64,000 bases of DNA, from assembly GCA_963669435.1 (NCBI GenBank), contig OY770025.1, positions 1 to 64,000 on the forward strand, written 5' to 3'. This document shows, in pieces, positions 9,526 through 17,735 of the stretch (positions are counted from its first letter, which is position 1; each line of letters opens with the position of its first letter). Position numbers and translations under genes: made by a program. This stretch comes from CALJFL01 sp963669435. Lineage in GTDB: Bacteria > Pseudomonadota > Gammaproteobacteria > Pseudomonadales > Halieaceae. The notes beneath the pieces were generated by a model. It worked only from the letters and a program-made list of their open reading frames with translations, was not told where the DNA came from and did not search any database.

Positions 9526-9604
9526 TTATTGTTTTTTACTCGCTTATAGACAAATTACATGTAGTGAACACGCCTGCTGACTTCACGCCCGGGGTAGAAA
9601 GGCC

Positions 9605-11179
9605 ATGAGCCAAGATGCCTCGATCATTATCGTCGGCGCAGGTCCGGTAGGCCTGCTCCTCGCGCATATACTCGGCAAGGCAGGGGTAGCCGTTACCATT
9701 CTGGAACTGGCCGAAGCGCTGCCGGATGAACCCCGCGCCGTCGGTCTCGACCCCGAAACACTACGCACCCTTCAGAATCTGGACCTGCTTGATCTACTGG
9801 CGCCAGACCTCATGTATGGGGTAACCGGCGACTACGTAAACGCGAATGGCGATTTCCTATTCAAGATTGGTTCCGCTGCACCAACCCCGCTCGGTTATCC
9901 AAATCTGGTCTCCTTCAATCAACCCGGTCTGGTAAAAACGTTGGCCGCCTCACTGACCCGCTATCCCTCCGTCACGCTATTGTATGGCCACAAGCTGGTA
10001 GATTTCGATCAGAGCGAAGGCGGCGTCCGTGTCTGTGCGCGCAAGTCCACGGGGCAAGAAATCAGCCTGGCGGCCGATTACCTTGTAGGTTGTGACGGCG
10101 GGCGTTCCACAATTCGCGCGAAACTGGGCATAGCTATGCAGGGCGAATCCAATCCACAGCCCTGGCTTGTTATCGACACCATTGAAGAACCCTACGACGG
10201 GCAGCGGCGCTTCCGGTTTTTCTGCGACCCGGCCCGCCCGGGCATGTTCCTGCAGACGCCCCACAATAACCGTCGCTGGGAGTGGATGCTCCTACCGGGC
10301 GAAGACCGTGAAACTTTCTTGCAGGACGACACCATCCACGCGATTCTCGAGCCCTTTGTGGATGTGAGCAAAGTTCATATCTATCGCCGACGGGTTTATG
10401 ACTTCCACTCAATTATTGCTGACAGTTTTCAGCGTGGCCGTGTCTTTCTCGCCGGTGACGCAGCGCACATGACACCCCCCTTTGCCGGGCAAGGCCTCAA
10501 CAGTGGTATTCGCGATGTGACCAACCTGGGATGGAAGTTAGCCGCGGTAATTGGCGGTGCCGCCACCCCCTCACTCCTGGACAGCTATGAACCTGAGCGC
10601 TGGACACACGCGAAACAGCTGATCGATACGGCTGACATGCTCGGGCGACAAATCCAACCCCTGGACCCCGATGCAGCAGCGCAACGCGATGCCATGTTCT
10701 TCGCCCTGCAAAGCCAACCTAATGAATTGATGGCCTTTGAAGCCAATCTGATGAATGCGCTGCTCGAGCGTTCATTCTCCGAGGGATTCGCAGTGGACAT
10801 TGGTAAAGATCACATGGCAGGCAGGATGATCAGCCAGCCACGGGTGACCGATACCAGCGGCAAAACGGCATTGCTGGATGAGCGACTTGGCGACGGTTTT
10901 GCAATTGTTGGTTACAACTGCGACCCAAGTGATGAACTGGAGGAAGAACTCGTCACAACATGGCTGGAACGGGGGGTGACGCTATTGCCACTCGATGATA
11001 CGGGTTGCGGCAAAGGCCTGGCGCTGGAAACAGACTCACACCTTGCAGATATGTTCGCGCAAAGTGATTGCAACATGATCCTGCTCCGCCCGGACCGATT
11101 TTGCATGGCCGCATTCCGGTCCGACAATGCGGCAGACATTCTGGCACAAGCAGCAGCCATGCTGGATGGTAAGGAATAA
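9605..11179 (+). CDS. FAD-dependent aromatic monooxygenase (MhpA-like)
   Basis: 524 aa class A flavoprotein hydroxylase. It has the Rossmann motif IIIVGAGPVGLLLA at the N terminus, the DG motif VGCDGGRSTIRAKLG near residue 160, and the FAD-ribityl motif VFLAGDAAHMTPPFAGQGLNSG near 280, followed by DVTNLGWKL. Length and motifs match the 3-(3-hydroxyphenyl)propionate hydroxylase (MhpA) group, which ortho-hydroxylates phenols with NAD(P)H and O2 to give a catechol. The natural substrate is not certain, so no symbol is given. It leads a plus-strand operon with an MDR reductase, an SDR, cytochrome b561 and a second FAH-family gene. The VOC and FAH genes on the other side would supply the later steps. 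Confidence 0.87.
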   Translation: MSQDASIIIVGAGPVGLLLAHILGKAGVAVTILELAEALPDEPRAVGLDPETLRTLQNLDLLDLLAPDLMYGVTGDYVNANGDFLFKIGSAAPTPLGYPNLVSFNQPGLVKTLAASLTRYPSVTLLYGHKLVDFDQSEGGVRVCARKSTGQEISLAADYLVGCDGGRSTIRAKLGIAMQGESNPQPWLVIDTIEEPYDGQRRFRFFCDPARPGMFLQTPHNNRRWEWMLLPGEDRETFLQDDTIHAILEPFVDVSKVHIYRRRVYDFHSIIADSFQRGRVFLAGDAAHMTPPFAGQGLNSGIRDVTNLGWKLAAVIGGAATPSLLDSYEPERWTHAKQLIDTADMLGRQIQPLDPDAAAQRDAMFFALQSQPNELMAFEANLMNALLERSFSEGFAVDIGKDHMAGRMISQPRVTDTSGKTALLDERLGDGFAIVGYNCDPSDELEEELVTTWLERGVTLLPLDDTGCGKGLALETDSHLADMFAQSDCNMILLRPDRFCMAAFRSDNAADILAQAAAMLDGKE

Positions 11180-11192
11180 GGAGAGCATTTTT

Positions 11193-12233
11193 ATGAGTGG
11201 TAGCAATCGTCAAATTCTATTCACCAAGCGCCCCGAAGGTCCGCCCACAGAGGATGTGTTTCGTCTCGTGGAAGCCAAGATTCCCGAGCCGGGCGAGGCC
11301 GAATTCGTGGTGCGCAATCTCTATATCTCCATGGACCCGGCGCTGATGTCGCGTATGCGCGACGAGGAAAACTACACAGAATCCGCCTCTCCCGGAGAGG
11401 TGATGCACGCCTACTGTGTCGGCGAGGTTGTCGCCTCCAACTGGGAGGGCGCCCAAATAGGGGAGATGCGTTTTGGCCGGTTTGATATGCAGGAATACGC
11501 CCTGGCAGACAAAGCGGAACCGGGTACCCCGATCGATACCAACCTGGCTCCCGCGAGTTGGTACCTGGGCGTAATCGGCACCACCGGGGCCACCGCCTAT
11601 TTGTCCTTCAAGGACATTTGCGCGCCACAACCGGGGGAATCGGTCGTGATTTCATCTGCAGGCAGCTCGGTAGGTACGGTGGTGGCGCAGCTCGCCCGCG
11701 AGGCCGGCTGTCGGGTAGTGGGCATTGTCAGTACCGATGAGAAAGCCGCCAGAGTGCGCCATGACTGGGGCTACGATGCAGTGGTCAGTTATCGCGATAA
11801 ATCGGTCGATCAGTTAGCGGCAGAACTCAGACAAGCATGCCCTGCCGGTATCGACGTGTACTACGACAACACCTCGGGGGACATCTCAGAAGCGCTGCTC
11901 GATCTTTACAATGTTGGCGCACGCATTGCGGTGATCGGAAGAATGGGAATCTCCCATCTTTCTGATACCCGCCAGGACACCGGCAGGCGAGACAACAACG
12001 TCATTCTTTCCAAGCGCATTCGTAAGGAAGGTTGGGTGCTATTGGATCATCGTGACCGCATGTTGGAGGCACTCGTGGCCCTGGCGGACCTGATCAAGGC
12101 CGGCAAGCTGCAAGTTAAGGAAGATGTTATGGAAGGCATCGAGAGTGCACCCGCGGCATTCTTCCGTATGCTGCGCGGTGAAAATGACGGCAAACAACTG
12201 GTGAAACTGTTCAACGTAAATACAGGTGAATGA
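11193..12233 (+). CDS. NADP-dependent MDR oxidoreductase (CurA/PTGR-like)
   Basis: 346 aa from ATG 11193, with AAGGAGAG directly upstream overlapping the previous stop codon. It belongs to the zinc-free medium-chain reductases: N-terminal YISMDPALMSRM, GTTGATAYLSF, the nucleotide-binding stretch VISSAGSSVGTVVAQLAREAG, then YYDNTSGDISEALLDL and GRMG. Relatives reduce enones and enals (curcumin reductase, prostaglandin reductase, leukotriene dehydrogenase) using NADPH. In this operon it could reduce an unsaturated side chain or ring-cleavage product. The 3' end overlaps the ribosome-binding region of the SDR. Confidence 0.88.
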   Translation: MSGSNRQILFTKRPEGPPTEDVFRLVEAKIPEPGEAEFVVRNLYISMDPALMSRMRDEENYTESASPGEVMHAYCVGEVVASNWEGAQIGEMRFGRFDMQEYALADKAEPGTPIDTNLAPASWYLGVIGTTGATAYLSFKDICAPQPGESVVISSAGSSVGTVVAQLAREAGCRVVGIVSTDEKAARVRHDWGYDAVVSYRDKSVDQLAAELRQACPAGIDVYYDNTSGDISEALLDLYNVGARIAVIGRMGISHLSDTRQDTGRRDNNVILSKRIRKEGWVLLDHRDRMLEALVALADLIKAGKLQVKEDVMEGIESAPAAFFRMLRGENDGKQLVKLFNVNTGE

Positions 12234-12234
12234 C

Positions 12235-13041
12235 ATGATTATTCTGATAACAGGTGTAACCGGCGGCCTGGGCGGCGTGCTCGGCAAAATGCTGATGGAC
12301 CAAGGCCATAAGGTCTACGGAGCAGCTCGACGGGTGGAGGGCAAAGAAAGCGACTATCCGTTTCCGCTGATAGCCATGGATGTAAAGGATGAACAATCCG
12401 TGGAGACCTGTTTTAACACGGTGAAGGAAACTGAGGGGCGCATCGACGTACTGATCAATTGCATCAATGAAATGTATATTGGTGGCACCGAAGAATTCAC
12501 CATGGAAGAAGTACAGGGCCTGTACAACACCAATGTATTTGGATGCATGCGACAGGCGAAGAAAATTGTACCGATCATGCGTGCACAGGGTGGCGGCACA
12601 ATCATCACCCTTAGTTCTGCCGGCGGCCTGCTCGGCATCCCCTATATGAGTTCCTATACCTCATCCAAGGTCGCGACAGAATTTTTCTGTGAAGCTTTGC
12701 GACATGAGGTCAGGGACGACAATATTGATGTTGTAATCATGCAGCCAGTGGCCATGCGAATGGATCGCGGCGATACCGGCGATCACCTTCGCCTAGTGGA
12801 CAATGTTAAGGCAGACTCCTTCAGCCACCGTATGCTAAAGATGATGTCGCGGGATACGGCCAAGAGTAAGCTTACTCCGCAGTTGGTTTCTGAAAAAATT
12901 ATTGAAGTGCTGGCTATGGAGAAAAAGCCGGTCCGCGTACCGATGGACCGCGCCAAAAAAATTACACTGCTGAAGAGACTGGCCCCGCAGTCCTTTGTTG
13001 AGAAAGCGGTAATTGACATCATTAACAGTGCGCCAAAATAG
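12235..13041 (+). CDS. Short-chain dehydrogenase/reductase (SDR)
   Basis: 268 aa from ATG 12235, one base after the previous stop; a GTG at 12226 is possible but less likely. It has the classical SDR layout: TGVTGGLGG cofactor loop at the N terminus, NCINEMYIGG after strand 4, catalytic Ser in ITLSSAGGLLG and YTSSK as the Tyr-x-x-x-Lys pair. It is predicted to oxidise or reduce a hydroxyl or keto group. Tight spacing to its neighbours shows operon membership in the aromatic module. Confidence 0.9.
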   Translation: MIILITGVTGGLGGVLGKMLMDQGHKVYGAARRVEGKESDYPFPLIAMDVKDEQSVETCFNTVKETEGRIDVLINCINEMYIGGTEEFTMEEVQGLYNTNVFGCMRQAKKIVPIMRAQGGGTIITLSSAGGLLGIPYMSSYTSSKVATEFFCEALRHEVRDDNIDVVIMQPVAMRMDRGDTGDHLRLVDNVKADSFSHRMLKMMSRDTAKSKLTPQLVSEKIIEVLAMEKKPVRVPMDRAKKITLLKRLAPQSFVEKAVIDIINSAPK

Positions 13042-13060
13042 CGGAAAGCGGTGATTGATC

Positions 13061-13615
13061 ATGGGTGAAAAACTGGACTACGGTCGATTTGATAAGTTTA
13101 TCCACTGGCTGATGGCCCTGAACATTGGCCTCACACTGGTATTCGCCAAGGGTATGTCCAGTCTCCCGGACGAAGAGCGCCTCCTGGAGTACGGCGATCA
13201 CGCGATGTCAGTCACGACAATTGCCGCCTGCCTGATAATCCGCGCGTTGTGGCGCCTCGCGCACGGATTCCCAGAATTGCCCGCCAGCATGAGCGACGCT
13301 GCCAAACTGGCCGCCAAGGCGGTGCACTACGGCCTTTACCTGGTGCTGTTTGCGCAGATCAGTGTCGGTATACTGCTGGCGTCAACCACCGAACTGGAGT
13401 TTGTCGCCCAGGGTTACGGTATTAATTACAGCAGTTGGAACCTGGCGCCCGATCACCTTCACGACATGCTACTGACATTCCATATCGGCCTGTATTGGAC
13501 CATTATCGCCTTGCTGGTTCTACACATAGGTGCGGCGCTGAAGCACCATTTCGTCGACAAGGATGACATAATGCTGCGCATGTTGCCCTTCACTGGCAAG
13601 CGATCCGTCGAGTGA
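13061..13615 (+). CDS. Cytochrome b561 family membrane protein
   Basis: 184 aa from ATG 13061. Four hydrophobic helices with His residues in the positions expected for two b-type hemes: KFIHWLM, YGDHAM, KAVHYGLY and the last helix pair FHIGLYW...VLHIGAALKHHF. It is a bacterial b561/b-type cytochrome that passes electrons across or within the inner membrane. Its place between an SDR and an exported FAH-family protein is unusual. It could link a periplasmic reaction to the quinone pool, but that is inference. Its stop overlaps the next gene's GTG start by four bases. Confidence 0.87.
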   Translation: MGEKLDYGRFDKFIHWLMALNIGLTLVFAKGMSSLPDEERLLEYGDHAMSVTTIAACLIIRALWRLAHGFPELPASMSDAAKLAAKAVHYGLYLVLFAQISVGILLASTTELEFVAQGYGINYSSWNLAPDHLHDMLLTFHIGLYWTIIALLVLHIGAALKHHFVDKDDIMLRMLPFTGKRSVE

Positions 13616-14658
13616 GGCTCGCCGCAGCGATAATAGTTCTGCTGGCACTGGTTGCGGGAGCGTCGAGTTACCTGCTGACCCGACCGGTAGTCGACGGTCA
13701 CCTGGATACCTCCAGGTACGCGGACCTGCAACTTGCACCCCCTGATCGGGCATTAACCCTCGCTCGCAGTACCGATAATCGGGTCCTGTTGGTAACGTCA
13801 TTGAGCTCAGAAGGCGTCGGCGGTATCGATTTGAACGCGGCCACGGGAAAGGCCTTGCAAGATGCGCGGGAAGCCTACCACGCGCTCCCCGACGATGTTT
13901 CGCAACTGCGCGCGGATTCCCCCGAAGTCGGGATTCCCTGGTCAGACCTTGGCGTACCAATCGATAGTGGGCGCGCGCACATCGCAGCCGGCACCAACTA
14001 TGTCGCCCATGCCGAGGAAGTCGGACACGAGGGCGACCCCTTTCTGTTTCCCAAGCTCTCATCTGCCAGTGACTGGAACAGCCCAGTCAGCCCGGCAGGT
14101 CGCCTTGATTACGAGGTGGAGCTCTGCGCAGTGCCAATGCTAAACCACAATTATGGCGCTTCGACTCAGCTAGGATATGTACTGTGCGGCGACTATACGG
14201 ATCGATGGCAACTGGTGAAGCATATCGACCTGGATGGCGAGATGGGTTACACCGGATTTCCAATCGCAAAAGGTGGAGGCGGAAAACTGCCAGTAGGACC
14301 ATTGCTGGTCGTCCCGAGGGAGGAGACGTTCTATCAAGAGATAGAACTCAGTCTTTATGTGGACCATCAGCTACGCCAGCAGGACATGGCGGGGAAAATG
14401 ATCTGGCCTCCCCTGCAGATAATGGATGAAGCCATAGCCAACTGCGAGGCGCCCTATTACCTGGATAAGGAAACTGTGAACGTAGCCGCCTGTGACATTA
14501 TATCGGCGGGCACACTTGTGCTGACCGGAACGCCGGAAGGGGTATTGTTCCATCCCGCCACCCTCTGGAACCCCTGGGCATATCTTCGCGATGGCGAGAC
14601 GGTTACCAGCTTTGGCACATATTTGGGTTACATGCAAAATCTGATCGAAGCCGACTAG
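13612..14658 (+). CDS. Membrane-anchored FAH-family protein
   Basis: 348 aa, GTG start overlapping the previous stop as GTGA. Residues 1-25 form a hydrophobic signal/anchor (LAAAIIVLLALVAGASSYLLT), so the body should face the periplasm. The rest is FAH-like: IAAGTNYVAHAEEVG (lid), FPKLSSASDWNSPV, metal-site DYEVELCAVP, GYVLCGDYTDRWQL, the long ISAGTLVLTGTPEGVLFHP loop and DGETVTSFGTYLG. FAH-fold enzymes are normally cytosolic. An exported version translationally coupled to a b561 cytochrome looks uncommon. Metal Glu/Asp residues appear kept, so it may be active. Confidence 0.75.
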   Translation: MRLAAAIIVLLALVAGASSYLLTRPVVDGHLDTSRYADLQLAPPDRALTLARSTDNRVLLVTSLSSEGVGGIDLNAATGKALQDAREAYHALPDDVSQLRADSPEVGIPWSDLGVPIDSGRAHIAAGTNYVAHAEEVGHEGDPFLFPKLSSASDWNSPVSPAGRLDYEVELCAVPMLNHNYGASTQLGYVLCGDYTDRWQLVKHIDLDGEMGYTGFPIAKGGGGKLPVGPLLVVPREETFYQEIELSLYVDHQLRQQDMAGKMIWPPLQIMDEAIANCEAPYYLDKETVNVAACDIISAGTLVLTGTPEGVLFHPATLWNPWAYLRDGETVTSFGTYLGYMQNLIEAD

Positions 14659-14697
14659 AGATAATTCTTGGAGCTGGCAGCTTGCTCCCGAATTTAC

Positions 14698-16971
14698 TCA
14701 TAGCTTTATCGGCAGATCGCGCGCTCTAATTCCACTCGCCGTATAAACCGCATTAGCAATAGCCGGAGCAACCGGGATCAACGGTGGCTCACCCATGCCC
14801 GTTGGGAAGTGTGGGCTGTCCATCAACTTGAGATCAAGGTCGGGGACGTCTGCCATGCGCAACGGGGTATAGCTGTCCAGGTTAGTGTCTGCGACATGCC
14901 CGTGATCGAATCGCGTTCCTTCATGCAGTGCCAGGCTTACGCCCCACAGTACGGCACTTTCTGCCTGCGCCAAGGCGCCATCGGGATGGACTACCGTACC
15001 GCAGTCGATACTCTGCCAAATTTTCTTAACTTTTGTAGATTTAGCTTCAGTATCGACGGCAACATGGGCCACACAGGCGATCCAGGTCGCCATGCCTCGT
15101 TCCTGGCCGTGACAAACTGCAACGCCAAGGCCTTCGCCCTTCGGTAACTCGCGGCCCCAGCCACTGCGATTGCGCACATCTTCCAACACTGCCTTCAGCC
15201 TGGACGCGCCACCTACAGCGCCGTGTTTATCACCGGCATTCTTACCCTGCCCGTCGAGCAAACCAAGGCGGAAATCTATCGGGTCTTGCCCCAGTTGGTG
15301 CGCTATTTCATCCATGAACGACTCGACCCCCCAGCCGATCCACCCCGGCCCGACGGCGCGCAACCAACCGGGCAGGAACGCCTGCTCAGCAACATGATTG
15401 CGGCAGGCGCGTACACGATTGTTAGGGATGGTGTACCAGTGATCCGCGCCAGAGATGGAAAACGGGTCCCATTTGCCTTTGCCGTCCACGCCGGCCCCCT
15501 GGAAGCTCGGACCCATCACCGCTGTTGGCCAACCCGCGGCCGCCGCATGCTCGACCCCGGTGAGTGTACCGGCTTCATCGAAGGAGGCATCAAATTGCTG
15601 TACGGATGGTGAACGCGGACAGTCGAAGCGGCTGTCTTCAGGGCGTGGAAACACAAGTTTCACAGGCTTGCCCAGGGCCTTGGCCGTGAGCGCAGCCGGA
15701 ATCATCGGATCGCCGACCAACCGGCGGCCGAAGCCACCTCCCAGGTAATACTGGTGGATTTGGATTTGGGCCTCGTCGACAGCCAGTGCCTGCGCCAGCG
15801 TGGGAATAATCAGCGAATGCCACTGGTTACCCGAATGGATGTGATAGGTGCCGTCAACCACTTCGACCAGGGCATTTGCGGGCTCCAGGGTAAAGTGCAG
15901 TGCAGTAGACGTGGTATAGGTTGCCTCTATGGAGGAAGCGGCTGCGGCTTGTGCTGCCCTGACGTCACCCTCGTCGACAAACAGCGTACCGTGCGTCTTG
16001 TCAGCCGCCAGCTTTGTTCCTTCTGCCAGTATATCTGCCTCACTCAATGCTGCGGCAGGTCCCGGCGACCACTCTACATTTACCGCTGCCGCGGCGTTCA
16101 TGGCGGCGGGAAAGCTGTCGGCAATAACTACTGCCCAGCCCTGTATCCAATTGCTGGGATCGCTTAAGCGGATGGTCTGCTGATACCCCGGAATTTTCTT
16201 CGCAGCTGAATCATCGATAGATTGGATCGTACTGCCGTAGCGTGTGGGCGGTATAAGCGGATGTGCGTAGACCATGCCAGGTAACTCTGCGTCGATACCA
16301 TACACGGCCTCACCAGTTGACTTGGCAGGTATGTCCAGTGCCTTGGTGTCAACGCCGACAAACTGGCGGTCAGCGGGCGATTTCAGCGGTAACGCCGCAA
16401 GTTCCTCTTCACTCAGCGTGCGGCTGACGTCACTGCGGCGGACAATGTCCGCAAAAGACACCGACGCGCCATTAGCCGACACCTTGCTCGCTTCGACCTT
16501 GCAGTCTGCGGGGTCAGCACTCAACAACTGTGCCCCTGCATCCCGAAGAATCACCCTGCCCGCCGCTCCCGCATGCGAAACCAGGGCAAATGAGAGGAAT
16601 ACCGACCAGGAGCCGCCAGTGATACTGCCCAGGGACTTCCCGGGAATCACCACCCCCCATTTGGGATCGCTGTCGGCGTGATGGATTGAGATATCATCCC
16701 AATTCGCGCCGAGTTCATCCGCGAGGATGCGGGCCAGCGCAGTGCCGACGTGTTGACCCATCTCTGCCCGCGGAATATTAACCTGGATCGCCCCGCTGTC
16801 GCTCACCTCAATCCACATGTTCGGCACAAAACTCTTACCCGCAGCGCCCTGCGCGTGGCTATCTCCAGGTATTGCGCTGCCCAGTGTAAGCATTAGTCCA
16901 GCCCCAGCACTGCTGGCAAGAAACGTTCTGCGGGTCAGCCCGCCCTGTAGCATTATGTCCCTACTGGCCAT
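14698..16971 (-). CDS. Molybdopterin-binding subunit, isoquinoline 1-oxidoreductase/aldehyde oxidase type
   Basis: 757 aa from ATG 16971. The open frame continues upstream into the end of the 2Fe-2S gene, but MASRDIM precedes a clear Tat signal (TRRTFLASSAGAG). The body is the large subunit of a xanthine-dehydrogenase-family molybdenum hydroxylase in its exported IorB-like form: AEMGQHVGTALARIL, GGSWSVFLSF, GGGFGRRL and GMGEPPLIPVAPAIANAV near the C terminus, where Glu of GMGEP is the catalytic base. It hydroxylates N-heterocycles or aldehydes using water and passes electrons to the 2Fe-2S subunit. The 2Fe-2S gene ends 2 bp upstream. No cytochrome subunit gene is adjacent. Confidence 0.9.
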   Translation of the reverse strand: MASRDIMLQGGLTRRTFLASSAGAGLMLTLGSAIPGDSHAQGAAGKSFVPNMWIEVSDSGAIQVNIPRAEMGQHVGTALARILADELGANWDDISIHHADSDPKWGVVIPGKSLGSITGGSWSVFLSFALVSHAGAAGRVILRDAGAQLLSADPADCKVEASKVSANGASVSFADIVRRSDVSRTLSEEELAALPLKSPADRQFVGVDTKALDIPAKSTGEAVYGIDAELPGMVYAHPLIPPTRYGSTIQSIDDSAAKKIPGYQQTIRLSDPSNWIQGWAVVIADSFPAAMNAAAAVNVEWSPGPAAALSEADILAEGTKLAADKTHGTLFVDEGDVRAAQAAAASSIEATYTTSTALHFTLEPANALVEVVDGTYHIHSGNQWHSLIIPTLAQALAVDEAQIQIHQYYLGGGFGRRLVGDPMIPAALTAKALGKPVKLVFPRPEDSRFDCPRSPSVQQFDASFDEAGTLTGVEHAAAAGWPTAVMGPSFQGAGVDGKGKWDPFSISGADHWYTIPNNRVRACRNHVAEQAFLPGWLRAVGPGWIGWGVESFMDEIAHQLGQDPIDFRLGLLDGQGKNAGDKHGAVGGASRLKAVLEDVRNRSGWGRELPKGEGLGVAVCHGQERGMATWIACVAHVAVDTEAKSTKVKKIWQSIDCGTVVHPDGALAQAESAVLWGVSLALHEGTRFDHGHVADTNLDSYTPLRMADVPDLDLKLMDSPHFPTGMGEPPLIPVAPAIANAVYTASGIRARDLPIKL

Positions 16972-16973
16972 GC

Positions 16974-17432
16974 CTACGCCTCCCCGCCGCTTGCGGCGAC
17001 CTTGATTGCCTTGCGGATACGGGTATATGACATACACCGGCAGAGATTGCCGTTCATTGCAGTGACAATCTCTTCATCCGTCGGCTTGGGGTTGCCCTGC
17101 AGTAAACTGGCGGCCTGCATAATCTGACCCGACTGACAGTAACCGCACTGCGGTACCTGCTCATCGACCCAGGCTTTCTGCAGCGCCCTGCCTGCGTCCG
17201 TGGCCAGACCCTCTATCGTGGTGATATCTCGATCTGCTGCCAGCTGTAGAGGAAGCTGGCAAGACCGCACCGCCTCCCCGTTTACATGTACCGTGCAGGC
17301 GCCGCATTGGGCGATGCCACACCCAAACTTGGTGCCTTTCAAATTCAGTTCGTCCCGTATCACCCACAGCAGCGGCGTCTCCGCTTCACTGGTGGAGGTG
17401 ACGGGGCTTCCGTTGAGCCGAAATTTGATCAT
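16974..17432 (-). CDS. (2Fe-2S)-binding subunit of molybdenum hydroxylase (IorA-like)
   Basis: 152 aa, the usual size. The N-terminal plant-type ferredoxin domain has GCGIAQCGACTVH and the later Cys of RSCQLP. The C-terminal helical domain has QCGYCQSGQIMQA and GNLCRCMSYTRIRKAI, giving the second 2Fe-2S site. It transfers electrons from the molybdenum subunit encoded 2 bp downstream. Carries no signal of its own, consistent with hitch-hiking export on the Tat signal of its partner. Confidence 0.93.
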   Translation of the reverse strand: MIKFRLNGSPVTSTSEAETPLLWVIRDELNLKGTKFGCGIAQCGACTVHVNGEAVRSCQLPLQLAADRDITTIEGLATDAGRALQKAWVDEQVPQCGYCQSGQIMQAASLLQGNPKPTDEEIVTAMNGNLCRCMSYTRIRKAIKVAASGGEA

Positions 17433-17735
17433 AGCTGCTCCCAGGTCGATATCTCGTTTCTAATGTATCCAGTCTAGTACATCACCCGGACATTGAGGCA
17501 CTTACAGGCATAGAAGGATCAGCGTTGGATCGCTATGCAACCCGTCGGGCAGACCCGCGCATCTCCCCTCTTCCTTGACCTGGATCAACATCAAAGTTTG
17601 CCCATCAAATACAATAACAACGCTTGGCATCTTGTTGGCATCGACAAGCGAACGACGGGGCAGCATTTGTAAAAATGCGCTCGATGCTCTGCGTCAAAAA
17701 CCACAGCAAAAAGCAATGATCAAGAGGAAATCAGC
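17433..17735. other. Intergenic region, divergent promoters
   Basis: 303 bases between the molybdenum hydroxylase pair (minus) and hpaD (plus). It holds the FNR/Anr-type box at 17575-17588 and a GAGGAA ribosome-binding site just ahead of hpaD. No credible gene was seen. Confidence 0.6.
17575..17588. promoter_or_regulatory. FNR/Anr-type box
   Basis: TTGACCTGGATCAA, a close match to the FNR/Anr consensus TTGAT-N4-ATCAA. It is centred about 155 bp upstream of hpaD and about 150 bp from the divergent IorA-like start, so it could serve either promoter. Confidence 0.6.

Noticed and set aside
14670..14688. Hairpin GGAGC/GCTCC between convergent genes as a terminator
   Set aside because: Five-base stem, no T-tract on either side.
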